From contig JAFTQG010000004.1 in assembly GCA_017462915.1 (NCBI GenBank), forward strand, positions 1 through 49,958: a stretch of 49,958 nt of DNA, given 5' to 3'. This document shows, piece by piece, positions 1 through 7,651 of this stretch (the stretch's first letter is position 1; each line of letters opens with the position of its first letter). Source of the DNA: Prevotella sp. Lineage in GTDB: Bacteria; Bacteroidota; Bacteroidia; Bacteroidales; Bacteroidaceae. The notes beneath the pieces are model-generated. The model was given only the letters and a program-made list of their open reading frames with translations, had not been told where the DNA came from and did no database searches. A program made the translations under genes and the position numbers.

Positions 1-74
1 ATTTCTGTAATTTTGTCGGTGGTAATCATCGTATGTGTATTTTGTATGGTTTGTAACTATTTGTGTTTCAATTA

Positions 75-105
75 CAAAGATACAAAATTTCTGCGAGATT
101 ACCAA
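75..105 (-). promoter_or_regulatory. Leftward promoter for a gene outside the window
   Basis: TATCTTTG on the minus strand at 75-82, with TTGG 20 bp upstream (103-105). It would transcribe leftward past position 1, so the gene it serves is not visible. Confidence 0.4.
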
Positions 106-204
106 CTTTTTCAGACAATTTCTTATACCGAACTCGCGTATATAAAGCAAACTTGAATCATGTTCTTTATATACCCAAGTATACAGTCATGATAAAACTT
201 TTAG

Positions 205-370
205 AAACAGAAAAGACGTGAGTTACTATGCTTTGCCTATCATGAATCGAGGTTCTGGTAAACCTTTACACAAGAATCAGCAATCTTGTAACCCACGTCA
301 GAATGTCTTTCCCATCTCCCCTCCATTGCCTTGACTTAAACAAGCCACGGGATGTCGGGTAACTGGTTGA
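205..370 (-). ncRNA. Candidate structured small RNA or leader RNA
   Basis: No convincing protein gene lies here. On the minus strand, positions 288-299 pair with 215-226 to give a continuous 12-bp stem (GACGUG, a G-U pair, GUUAC). The same arms on the plus strand contain an A-C mismatch, which favours minus-strand transcription. The stem encloses a small hairpin (250-254 with 261-265) and a possible second one (272-275 with 284-287), so it looks like a three-way junction. It is followed by UUUU at 214-211, as in an intrinsic terminator. A -7 box (TAATTTTG) lies upstream at 376-383, giving a transcript of about 160 nt. I could not match it to a known RNA family; it could also be the leader of a gene left of the window. 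Confidence 0.4.
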
Positions 371-375
371 TTCTG

Positions 376-383
376 CAAAATTA
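376..383 (-). promoter_or_regulatory. -7 box for the candidate small RNA
   Basis: Reads TAATTTTG on the minus strand, a full match to TAnnTTTG. No clear -33 TTTG is seen at the usual distance. It points left into the structured-RNA candidate. Confidence 0.35.
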
Positions 384-574
384 CACTTTTTTCTGGAAAA
401 CAGGCACACTTTTCATGAAAAAGTGGTTGTCTGAATGAAAAAATATAAAAAAATATAAAAAACATGAAAGCAGCATAGGATAACATAATAAAGAAACAAA
501 AAAAGATGGCAACAGCTGAAGACATATAGTTCTCAGTTGCTACCACCTTAGATTATGCCGTAAGCGGCAATACA

Positions 575-3010
575 TCATATAAAGAGATTGACATTGGCAT
601 TCTCCGCACGATTCATATAGGTCGCGACGCCGCCTATCGTGACATTGTCAAGCAGTTCTTCCTTCGTGATACCCATGACATCCATGGACATCTGGCAGGC
701 GATAAACTCCACGCCGTTTGCCACAGCCATGTCGCGCAGTGTCTCGAGAGAGTCGATGTTCTTCCTCTTCATAACGTAGCGCATCATCTTTGAACCGGCA
801 CCAGCCATGTTCATCTTCGAGAGCTTGAGCTTGCGTGTGCCCGACGGCAACATCATGCCGAACATCTTGCCGAAGATGTCCTTTCGTGTCTTAGGCGGCT
901 GCTCCTTCTTTATGGCGTTAAGTCCCCAGAACGTGAAGAATATCGTCACCTTCTCACCTGTCGCTGTCGCACCGTTTGCCAGTACGAAAGTCGCCAGAGC
1001 CTTGTCAAGATCGTCACTGAAGAGGATGAACGACTTGCCCTTGCCCTGCTGTACAGGCTGCGCAAGGTCTTTCCTGCCCTTCTCCACCACAATGGTGCTC
1101 ACCCCTTTGGAACTCTCGTGGGACACGAACAGATTGCAGGTAGACTCACACCATGCACGTGCATCGCGTGCAAAACCAGGGTCGGTAGCCTCTATCTGTA
1201 TCCGCTCGCCCTCGGATATTGTCTCGACCGTCTGCTTCAGCTTCATTATCGGACCGGGACATGACAGTCCGCAGGCGTCTATCCTTACTGTCGCACGGAC
1301 ATTATCCTTCACCTCCGCGGCCGTTTTCCATGTCTCCTGCATGGACGGAGCTGTAGGCTCTGTCTTTGCGACGGCAGCGAGATAGGTCTTCATTCCGCCT
1401 ACAAGATTGCGTACATCCTTGAATCCGCGCTGCATCAGGATATTCGACGCGAGATAACCGCGCAGTCCCACACCGCAATAGAGCACTATCGGCTTGTCTG
1501 TCGGGATACGGTCGAGCTGCTGGCGCATGTCGTCAAGAGGGATATTCACAGCACCCTCGATGGCTCCCGTGGCAAACTCGTCAGGGGTGCGCACATCTAT
1601 CAGCGTCATGCCGCTACTGTCCATATCGCGCAGTTCACGCCAGTAGATTGGCGACATCCTGCCCGTCAGGATATTCTCCGCAACATATCCGGCAAGCGCG
1701 ACAGGGTCTTTTGCCGAAGAATACGGAGGAGCATAGGCATGTTCTATGCGTGTGAGGTCGGAGACTGTGCCGCCGTTCTTTATCACCATGGCAAACTCGT
1801 CGATGCGCTTGTCTACCCCGTCATAGCCTACTATCTGCGCACCGAGCAGCTTGCCTGTCTCTGGCGAGAACACGACCTTTATAGACATAGGTATCGCTCC
1901 TGGATAATAACCTGCATGAGAATTGGGGTGTATCGTCGCCGAGCTGTAAGCTATGCCTGCCTGTTTCAGACGCTTGGCTGCCATTCCCGTGGCTGCGACG
2001 GTGAGGTCAAACACCTTTGCCACAGACGTGCCGATAGCACCCTCGTACTTCACCTTGTCGCCAAAGACCATATTGTCGGCGACAATACGCGCCTGACGGT
2101 TGGCTGGACCTGCAAGATAATTGAGCCATGGCTGGCCTGTAAGCGGATGAGGATATTCTATCGCATCGCCCACGGCATATATGGAGGCATCGGATGTGCG
2201 GAGATATTCATTGACCTTTATACCGCCACGCGCGGCGACCTCAAGGCCTGCCTGTGACGCAAGGGCTGTGACAGGACGGACGCCGATGGAGAGAATCACC
2301 ATATCGGCCATGACCTTCTCACCAGAACCGAACGACACCTCTATGACACCGTCCTTGCCTTCAAAGGAGGTCACCGCCGTATTGAGACAGAGGCGGACAC
2401 CCTTCTGCAGGAGATGCTGATGGACAATGGCTGCCATGGAGTAGTCTATAGGCGCCATCACCTGGTCTGACATCTCCACGACAGAGACCTCGGCTCCTGC
2501 ATCATGGAGATTCTCTGCCATCTCGAGACCGATGAATCCTCCGCCTATCACCAGTGCACGGCGGACATCATGGCTATCAAGATACTGCTTCACGGCATCC
2601 GTGTCGGCAACATTCCTGAGGGTAAAGATACCGGGGAGGTCAATGCCGGGCAACGGCGGGATGAAAGGAACAGCACCGGGCGACAACAGCAGACGGTCGT
2701 ACGTCTCCTCGTAGACTGTACCGTCCTGTCCCTTCACCTCAACAGTCTTCCTGTCTGGATGGATGGCGGTCACCTCAGACCTTACCCTTACATCTATATC
2801 AAACCTCTGTCCGAAGGCTTCCGGTGTCTGTACGAACAGCTTGTCACGGTCGGCTATCGTGCCGCCGATATAGTACGGCAGTCCGCAGTTGGCATAAGAG
2901 ATGTGTTCACCCTTCTCGAAGAGGATTATCTCGTCCTTCTCTGCTATTCTCCTTATTCTTGCGGCAGCAGTGGCTCCACCTGCTACACCGCCTACAATGA
3001 TGTGTTTCAT
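575..3010 (-). CDS. CoA-disulfide reductase-like flavoprotein fused to rhodanese, TusA and DsrE2 modules
   Basis: Predicted 811-residue cytoplasmic sulfur-handling flavoprotein. Residues 1-445 are a pyridine-nucleotide disulfide reductase of the CoA-disulfide reductase/NADH oxidase type: an FAD-binding glycine motif at the N-terminus, the redox cysteine in SYANCGLPYY (Cys42), and an NAD-binding IGGGFIGLE at about 155. Residues 450-545 are a rhodanese domain with Cys512 in LYCGVGLRG. Residues 575-645 are TusA-like, with the CPxP motif (CPGP, Cys584). Residues 655-811 are a DsrE2-like domain with Cys772 in ACQMSMDVMG. The four modules together suggest persulfide or polysulfide reduction with sulfur relayed between cysteines; the substrate is not known. 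The start chosen is ATG at 3010 (MKHIIVGG), because the FAD fold begins at once; a TTG start 39 bp upstream would overlap the -7 box. Confidence 0.92.
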   Translation of the reverse strand: MKHIIVGGVAGGATAAARIRRIAEKDEIILFEKGEHISYANCGLPYYIGGTIADRDKLFVQTPEAFGQRFDIDVRVRSEVTAIHPDRKTVEVKGQDGTVYEETYDRLLLSPGAVPFIPPLPGIDLPGIFTLRNVADTDAVKQYLDSHDVRRALVIGGGFIGLEMAENLHDAGAEVSVVEMSDQVMAPIDYSMAAIVHQHLLQKGVRLCLNTAVTSFEGKDGVIEVSFGSGEKVMADMVILSIGVRPVTALASQAGLEVAARGGIKVNEYLRTSDASIYAVGDAIEYPHPLTGQPWLNYLAGPANRQARIVADNMVFGDKVKYEGAIGTSVAKVFDLTVAATGMAAKRLKQAGIAYSSATIHPNSHAGYYPGAIPMSIKVVFSPETGKLLGAQIVGYDGVDKRIDEFAMVIKNGGTVSDLTRIEHAYAPPYSSAKDPVALAGYVAENILTGRMSPIYWRELRDMDSSGMTLIDVRTPDEFATGAIEGAVNIPLDDMRQQLDRIPTDKPIVLYCGVGLRGYLASNILMQRGFKDVRNLVGGMKTYLAAVAKTEPTAPSMQETWKTAAEVKDNVRATVRIDACGLSCPGPIMKLKQTVETISEGERIQIEATDPGFARDARAWCESTCNLFVSHESSKGVSTIVVEKGRKDLAQPVQQGKGKSFILFSDDLDKALATFVLANGATATGEKVTIFFTFWGLNAIKKEQPPKTRKDIFGKMFGMMLPSGTRKLKLSKMNMAGAGSKMMRYVMKRKNIDSLETLRDMAVANGVEFIACQMSMDVMGITKEELLDNVTIGGVATYMNRAENANVNLFI

Positions 3011-3046
3011 ATCTGTCTTTATTTTGGGGTTATTTGCTTCTTTCTG

Positions 3047-3077
3047 CAAATTTACATTGTTTTTGATAGATATGCAA
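3047..3077 (-). promoter_or_regulatory. Promoter of the sulfur flavoprotein gene
   Basis: -7 box TAAATTTG at 3047-3054 with a TTG 20 bp upstream (3075-3077). The predicted leader is about 30 nt before the ATG at 3010. Confidence 0.6.
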
Positions 3078-3115
3078 CAGATTTTCGCTATTCTTTTATT
3101 GATAAAAGCTATTAT

Positions 3116-3225
3116 TGCGGTTGGACGGTTATACGGTTGGGCGGTTTTAGGTTGTGGATCGTGGGTTATGGGTTATGAGGTATTTAACCGAAAACCAACA
3201 ACCGAAAACCTATAACCCTAAACAC
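3116..3225. repeat. GGTT-octamer palindrome, copy 1
   Basis: Left arm made of 8-bp units beginning GGTT (GGTTGGAC, GGTTATAC, GGTTGGGC) and right arm rich in AACC units (3184-3225). The two arms are roughly complementary, so the spacer could fold into a long hairpin. It lies between the flavoprotein promoter and the end of the cupin/CMD gene. Confidence 0.75.
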
Positions 3226-3229
3226 CCAC

Positions 3230-4045
3230 TCATCTGAGCTTGTCGTACTCCTCGTCGGTTACCGGTTCCAGCCATTCGTTGGAGGTGTTCTCTCCAGAGA
3301 CCTCAAAGGCAAGATGTGCAAACCAGCTGTCGGCGGCAGCGCCGTGCCAGTGCTTCACATTGGCAGGGATATGGATGACGGTGCCGGGCAGAATCTCCAC
3401 AGCAGGCTTGCCCTCCTCCTGATACCAGCCACGTCCGGCAACGCCTATGAGCATCTGTCCGCCGCCCTCTGTGGCATGGTGTATATGCCAGTTGTTACGG
3501 CAGCGAGGCTCAAACGTGACATTGGCTATGCTGACTTGCTCGCGTGAGACAGGAGCGAGATAGCTGTTGCCGATGAAGTATTTGGCATAGGCTGTGTTTG
3601 GTTCGCCTATCGGGAAAATCATCTCGCGCTGGAAAGCTGCCTTCGCATCCTCTCCTGTCGTATCTTCCGCCCAGACCTCCTTAGCAAGACGGAACGCCGC
3701 CCATGCCTTAGGCCATCCGGCATAAAAGCCTATATGAGTGATTATCTCCGCGATTTCCGTACGTGTGATGCCGTTATCCTTTGCCGACTGGAGATGGAAT
3801 TTCAGCGAGCTGTCGGTGATGCCCTGACTGATGAGTGACGTGATAGTCACCAGACTGCGGTCGCGCAGGCCGAGAAGGTCATTCCTGCTCCATACCTCTC
3901 CGAAGAGGACATCGTCGTTAAGCTGTGCGAACTTAGGGGCGAACTCGCCGAGCTGTTCGCGTCCTGCTGTCTGTATTATTTTCTTCTGTGCCATAACATT
4001 GAATGTTAAAAAGGTGAATACTGAGATTAAGATTATTCTTTTCAT
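3230..4045 (-). CDS. Secreted carboxymuconolactone decarboxylase-like and cupin fusion protein
   Basis: 271 residues. A signal peptide ends near residue 20 (FNVMAQ), so the protein is exported. Residues about 35-125 match the carboxymuconolactone decarboxylase (AhpD-like) alpha fold; I see no CxxC pair, so peroxidase activity is unlikely. Residues about 165-245 are a cupin with a histidine-rich strand (NNWHIHH) and a second one (KHWHG), the usual metal ligands. Such CMD-cupin fusions are common in Bacteroidota redox operons next to flavodoxins and aldo/keto reductases, as here. It is last in a minus-strand operon, 40 bp after the ABM gene. The substrate is unknown. Confidence 0.88.
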   Translation of the reverse strand: MKRIILISVFTFLTFNVMAQKKIIQTAGREQLGEFAPKFAQLNDDVLFGEVWSRNDLLGLRDRSLVTITSLISQGITDSSLKFHLQSAKDNGITRTEIAEIITHIGFYAGWPKAWAAFRLAKEVWAEDTTGEDAKAAFQREMIFPIGEPNTAYAKYFIGNSYLAPVSREQVSIANVTFEPRCRNNWHIHHATEGGGQMLIGVAGRGWYQEEGKPAVEILPGTVIHIPANVKHWHGAAADSWFAHLAFEVSGENTSNEWLEPVTDEEYDKLR

Positions 4046-4085
4046 TATAAATTAAGTTTACAAAATAAGACAATAAGTGAGGGCT

Positions 4086-4577
4086 TCATTCCTGTATGGT
4101 ATGACGTTCTTGGATGAAATTTGTTATACGGCTTGCAGGATTTACAGGTGTCTGGTCGAGCAGTTGCAGACTCTTCACCATGTGCAGCGTCCCCTGCTTA
4201 TATTTCCGGAAATGCGGCGAGGCTATATGCTTTTCATACGCCGCCTTGCTGGCGTATGTCTCCAGTATGGTGATGACATTCGGCCTGCCATTCTCGCTTA
4301 AGGCGTACATCGTCAGCACGCCCGGTTCCGTGAGCAGAGATACTTCGCCCACCTCGGATGCGTATTTCAGATACTCATCAAGATATTGCGGATGAACCTC
4401 CACACGCGACAGGCGGACGATGCCGTCTGCAGCCATCGGTTCCTTTATACATATCGTTTTCTCTTCCATTTCAGCAGCATGTCGGCACCCAGGTTGTCCA
4501 TCCGTCATCATCCCATACGAGCAGAAGGATATGGCAAACATGTATCCGAGGCATAATGACTTTCTCATCAATGACAT
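4086..4577 (-). CDS. ABM-family (quinol monooxygenase-like) protein with N-terminal signal
   Basis: 163 residues. After a hydrophobic N-terminus (about 5-25), residues about 52-145 form one antibiotic-biosynthesis-monooxygenase ferredoxin-like domain (IVRLSRVEVHPQYLDEYL, then ITILETYASKAAYEKHIAS). This family includes YgiN-type quinol monooxygenases and heme-degrading enzymes; the substrate cannot be told. A Cys-rich stretch near residues 19-31 leaves open whether it is cleaved or membrane anchored. It begins 4 bp after the flavodoxin gene stop, so the two are co-transcribed. Confidence 0.85.
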   Translation of the reverse strand: MSLMRKSLCLGYMFAISFCSYGMMTDGQPGCRHAAEMEEKTICIKEPMAADGIVRLSRVEVHPQYLDEYLKYASEVGEVSLLTEPGVLTMYALSENGRPNVITILETYASKAAYEKHIASPHFRKYKQGTLHMVKSLQLLDQTPVNPASRITNFIQERHTIQE

Positions 4578-4581
4578 GGTC

Positions 4582-5145
4582 TTAAAGGTTAAGCGACTCG
4601 ACCCATTTGCCTATTGACTCCTCTGTAGGAGCATTCAGCAGTTTTCCGTCAGCCCAGTCTATTTCCGGATACAGCCTTCTCAGTTGCAACACACTGTTAT
4701 TTATACTGTTTCCGCCCGATGTGGCGAAAGGCACGACCTTTTTTCCGTTCAGCTTATTGCGCTCAATGAAAGTATTGACAACAGTCGGCGCAAGATTCCA
4801 CCATATAGGGTAACCGATGAACACGACATCATATCCCTCGATGTCTTTCTTTGTGTCCCTGATAGCCGGGCGTGATTCCTGACTGTTCATCTCTACCGAA
4901 CTGCGCGATTTCCTGTCTGTCCAGTCAAGGCCTGCGGCAGTATAAGGCTGTGCAGGCTCTATCTCCAACATATCAACATCAGTCACTGCGGCAAGTTGCC
5001 TTGCCACCTGCCTTGTCGTTCCTGTGGCGGAAAAATACACCACTATAGCCTTTCCGCCCTTGTCGCTTGGCCTTGACTCACCTTGTGCACAAGCGGAAAG
5101 GCACGCCGACATGACGGCTGTAAGTATCATTAGGATATTTCTCAT
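4582..5145 (-). CDS. Flavodoxin-like lipoprotein
   Basis: 187 residues. Signal peptide with a lipobox (LSAC, Cys at about 19), so it is predicted to be membrane anchored outside the cytoplasm. The mature part is a flavodoxin fold: the FMN phosphate loop YFSATGTTRQ, then GYDVVFIGYPIWWN and a late FATSGGN loop that cradle the isoalloxazine ring. It starts 6 bp after the stop of the aldo/keto reductase remnant and precedes the ABM and cupin genes, which suggests a periplasmic redox module. The physiological electron donor is unknown. Confidence 0.9.
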   Translation of the reverse strand: MRNILMILTAVMSACLSACAQGESRPSDKGGKAIVVYFSATGTTRQVARQLAAVTDVDMLEIEPAQPYTAAGLDWTDRKSRSSVEMNSQESRPAIRDTKKDIEGYDVVFIGYPIWWNLAPTVVNTFIERNKLNGKKVVPFATSGGNSINNSVLQLRRLYPEIDWADGKLLNAPTEESIGKWVESLNL

Positions 5146-5151
5146 TGTTCT

Positions 5152-5460
5152 TCAAATATTTGCAAGTAAATCAGCGCCCACCTGCCTCTGCTGCTCGGCA
5201 TTATAGCGGTCGCCCACGACAGGTATGGCAGCAACGGCAGTCTCAAGCTCGCGCCACTCTTCTGGAGCAAGGTGGAAATCAAGTGTATGCAGATTCTCTT
5301 CCAGATGTGACAGCTTCGTCGTGCCTGGTATAGGCACAATCCACGGAGCCTTCTGCAACAGCCAGCCAAGCGCCACCTGTGCCGAAGTCATCAGTTCTGC
5401 AATGGTCGACACCACCTCCTCTGCCGAGACATCCGGGTCTGCACGATGCTGGTAAAACAT
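5152..5460 (-). pseudogene. Aldo/keto reductase remnant (C-terminal part, internally deleted)
   Basis: The frame begins at FYQHRADPDVS, which in intact aldo/keto reductases lies about a third of the way into the barrel. It then jumps from IAELMTS directly to AQVALGWLLQKAPWIVPIPG, the C-terminal NADPH-binding part; the 80 or more residues normally between are missing. The Asp-Tyr-Lys part of the catalytic tetrad is absent, so it cannot be an active reductase. The frame stays open to the end and stops 6 bp before the flavodoxin gene. What remains is an in-frame internal deletion joined upstream to a different gene. Confidence 0.8.
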
Positions 5461-5461
5461 A

Positions 5462-5684
5462 CGTAGTCTATATAAAACGGAGGCAATACCGTAGTGCTCA
5501 CGTCAAGAGGCTTGCCGAGGATGCGTCCCATATACTCGTGTACTTCTTCCTGTGTATGACAGCCAGTGTTCATCTCCGTCGCGACCTTCATTGTCGCGAA
5601 GATTTCCGCAATAAGCTCATCATAACCCCTGTCATTAGGAGAAACCATCTCTCTACCCAGATCCCTTGCAAAAATATCATTCAT
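5462..5684 (-). pseudogene. Maltose/sugar O-acetyltransferase remnant (N-terminal 75 residues)
   Basis: From ATG at 5684 the first 70 or so residues match the N-terminal helical domain of sugar O-acetyltransferases of the maltose acetyltransferase type (VSPNDRGYDELIAEIFATM, then LGKPLDVSTTVLPPFYIDY). The left-handed beta-helix with the catalytic histidine never follows: near 5455-5465 the sequence becomes aldo/keto reductase in another frame, and the original frame runs to a stop at 5391. The gene keeps its promoter and start codon, so the scar probably still forms the 5' end of the redox operon transcript. Confidence 0.8.
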
Positions 5685-5711
5685 ATATCATTGTCATTTT
5701 CATTTCCGATG

Positions 5712-5719
5712 CAAAGGTA
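5712..5719 (-). promoter_or_regulatory. -7 box of the redox operon
   Basis: TACCTTTG on the minus strand, 28 bp upstream of the acetyltransferase remnant start. No good -33 element was found, so an activator may be needed. Such operons are often controlled by a divergently encoded AraC regulator, but none is present here. Confidence 0.45.
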
Positions 5720-5963
5720 AGGAATTATCCTATACGACGCGATACCTTTCTTACGGATATAAATACCTCGATTTCGGATTTTTGCAATGTTAGCAGTACA
5801 CATTATATAATAATATGTATCACGGCAACTGCAGACTGTCATCTGTATGGCCGCCTTAGACATTGACTTTGTTGGCATGCTTACCTATTTATATCGCCAG
5901 TCAATATGTTAAAATTATATAAAGAAATGGCTTGTTATACATCTGTAGAACCATATTTTTTTG

Positions 5964-5971
5964 TAACTTTG
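5964..5971 (+). promoter_or_regulatory. -7 box upstream of a 34-codon ORF
   Basis: TAACTTTG, full match to TAnnTTTG, about 30 bp before the ATG at 6001. The -33 region is weak. Confidence 0.4.
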
Positions 5972-6000
5972 CAACGCAATTCATAAAGAGTTGCCTTTGT

Positions 6001-6105
6001 ATGACTACAGATAACAAGTATTCTGAAACTATCATCGATGTCCCGTTGAGGAAATGGGGACATCTGGAAAACTGGAAAAGTACAGCTCCTTTCCATGGCT
6101 CGTGA
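6001..6105 (+). CDS. Possible 34-residue small protein or 5' remnant of a lost gene
   Basis: ATG at 6001 reads 34 codons to TGA at 6103 (N-terminus MTTDNKYSETIIDVPLRKW). It sits at the right distance behind a -7 box and diverges from the redox operon, where a regulator gene would be expected. I do not recognise it. It could be the surviving 5' end of a deleted divergent gene, since the neighbouring operon also shows deletions and a repeat element begins about 25 bp after its stop. The rest of 5720-6337 holds no other gene that I can see. Confidence 0.3.
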   Translation: MTTDNKYSETIIDVPLRKWGHLENWKSTAPFHGS

Positions 6106-6128
6106 GTCAGCGAGTCAAGGTCTTTTTT

Positions 6129-6297
6129 CGGTTTGGCGGTTTGACGGTTAGGCGGTTGTACGGATATTACTATTCCTATAACCCTAACAAAAAAAAGGTT
6201 TGACGGTTATACGGATATACGGATATTACTATTCCTATAACCAAAAACCAATATCCGTATAACCGCATAACTATACGTACAACCGTACGTAAGACCG
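6129..6297. repeat. GGTT-octamer palindrome, copy 2
   Basis: Two successive G/T-rich arms and one A/C-rich arm. CGGTTATACGGATAT on the left is the exact complement of ATATCCGTATAACCG on the right. The centre holds ATTACTATTCCTATAACC, repeated twice. It immediately precedes the exporter operon. Confidence 0.75.
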
Positions 6298-6337
6298 CAA
6301 CTTTATTTTAACTACACATAAAAAATCACATTCACTT

Positions 6338-7651
6338 ATGAACAATCTTCGATTGCTCACAGGGTTGCTTTCCGCAGCCTTGCTGAGCGGCGGAGTGCGC
6401 ACTTACTGCCAGTCGGTTATTACCCTGGAAGAGATTTTCAGGACTGCCGAGACCAACAGCGCACAGCTCCGCCCTTCATTTGCCGCGCAGGCCGAGGCAG
6501 AGCGTGAGGCAAGCGTCGCACGTGCCGGCCGTCTGCCGGACATCAGCGCGTCGCTGTCCGTAAGCTACATAGGCGACGGCTTTACCACCAAGCGCAATTT
6601 CAGTGACTACCAGCGTGCCCCTATCCCCCATCTCGGGACCGGCATGTCGCTGAATGTCACCCAACCCGTGTATACCGGCGGAGCGATAGACAACGCCATC
6701 GGCCTTGCCGATCTGAAACTCACGGCCTCAAGGTATGCCACGGAGCTGCAACGCGACAATATCCGCTTCAGGCTCACGGGATTCTATCTTGACATCTACA
6801 AATACAGCAACCTGCGCCAGGTGACGGAAGGCAACCTGGCGGCCGCAAGGAAGGTGCTGGAGGAGATGCGTGCACGCCATGAGCAGGGGACGGTCATCAG
6901 GAACGACATCACACGCTACGAGCTACTTGTGTCGAGCCTTGAACTGCAACTTGTAAGGATTGACAACACGCTCGAGATTCTCAATGCCAATCTTGTGACG
7001 ATGTCGGGCCTGCCCGAAGGGACTGTCATCGTGCCGGACACTACCATCCTCGACCGTTCGCTGCCGGCAGCGGGAGAGTTGTGGTGGCAACAGGAAGCCG
7101 TAGGCAACGCCCCTTCACTGAGCCTTGCCCGTACTGGCGTCGACATAAGCCGCAAGGCGGAGGCTCTTGTTCGTGCCGAGCGAATGCCGAAGGTTGGGCT
7201 TCAGGCAGGATGGACAATGGACGGCCCGATACTCGTGGAGATTCCTCCTATCAACAGAAACCTGAGCTACTGGTATGTAGGAGTAGGCGTAAGCTACAAC
7301 ATCTCCTCGCTCTACAAGAGCAATAGGTCGCTGGCAAAGAGCCGTACCGCCACGAGAAAGACCATGGAGGAGCTTGCCGCCACGCAGGAGAATGTATCGC
7401 TCGCCGTCAAGGCCGACCACATCCGCTACCTGGAGGCCTACGAAGAACTGAAGACCAGGCAGAAGAACGCGGAGCTTACCGAGCGCAACTACACGACCGT
7501 AGCCACACGCTACTCGGCAGACATGGCCCTCATCACCGACATGCTCGACGCCGCCAACGCCCGTCTCGATGCCGAAGAGCAGTTGGCGGAAGCCCGCATA
7601 AACATCGTATACCATTATTATAAACTCTTATTCACCACAGGAAAAATATGA
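6338..7651 (+). CDS. TolC-family outer membrane efflux protein
   Basis: 437 residues with an N-terminal signal peptide (about 1-25) and two repeated outer-membrane-efflux halves dominated by long alpha helices, as in TolC. It would form the trimeric channel-tunnel of the exporter. The stop overlaps the start of the HlyD-like gene (ATGA), showing tight operon structure with the next two genes. The length fits Bacteroidota TolC homologues. The drug or metabolite exported cannot be read from the sequence. Confidence 0.92.
   Translation: MNNLRLLTGLLSAALLSGGVRTYCQSVITLEEIFRTAETNSAQLRPSFAAQAEAEREASVARAGRLPDISASLSVSYIGDGFTTKRNFSDYQRAPIPHLGTGMSLNVTQPVYTGGAIDNAIGLADLKLTASRYATELQRDNIRFRLTGFYLDIYKYSNLRQVTEGNLAAARKVLEEMRARHEQGTVIRNDITRYELLVSSLELQLVRIDNTLEILNANLVTMSGLPEGTVIVPDTTILDRSLPAAGELWWQQEAVGNAPSLSLARTGVDISRKAEALVRAERMPKVGLQAGWTMDGPILVEIPPINRNLSYWYVGVGVSYNISSLYKSNRSLAKSRTATRKTMEELAATQENVSLAVKADHIRYLEAYEELKTRQKNAELTERNYTTVATRYSADMALITDMLDAANARLDAEEQLAEARINIVYHYYKLLFTTGKI

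Noticed and set aside
298-546. 82-codon ORF on the minus strand before the candidate RNA
   Set aside because: Low-complexity Phe-rich sequence, no ribosome site, and it contains the -7 box and RNA candidate; more likely chance reading of an A/T-rich spacer.
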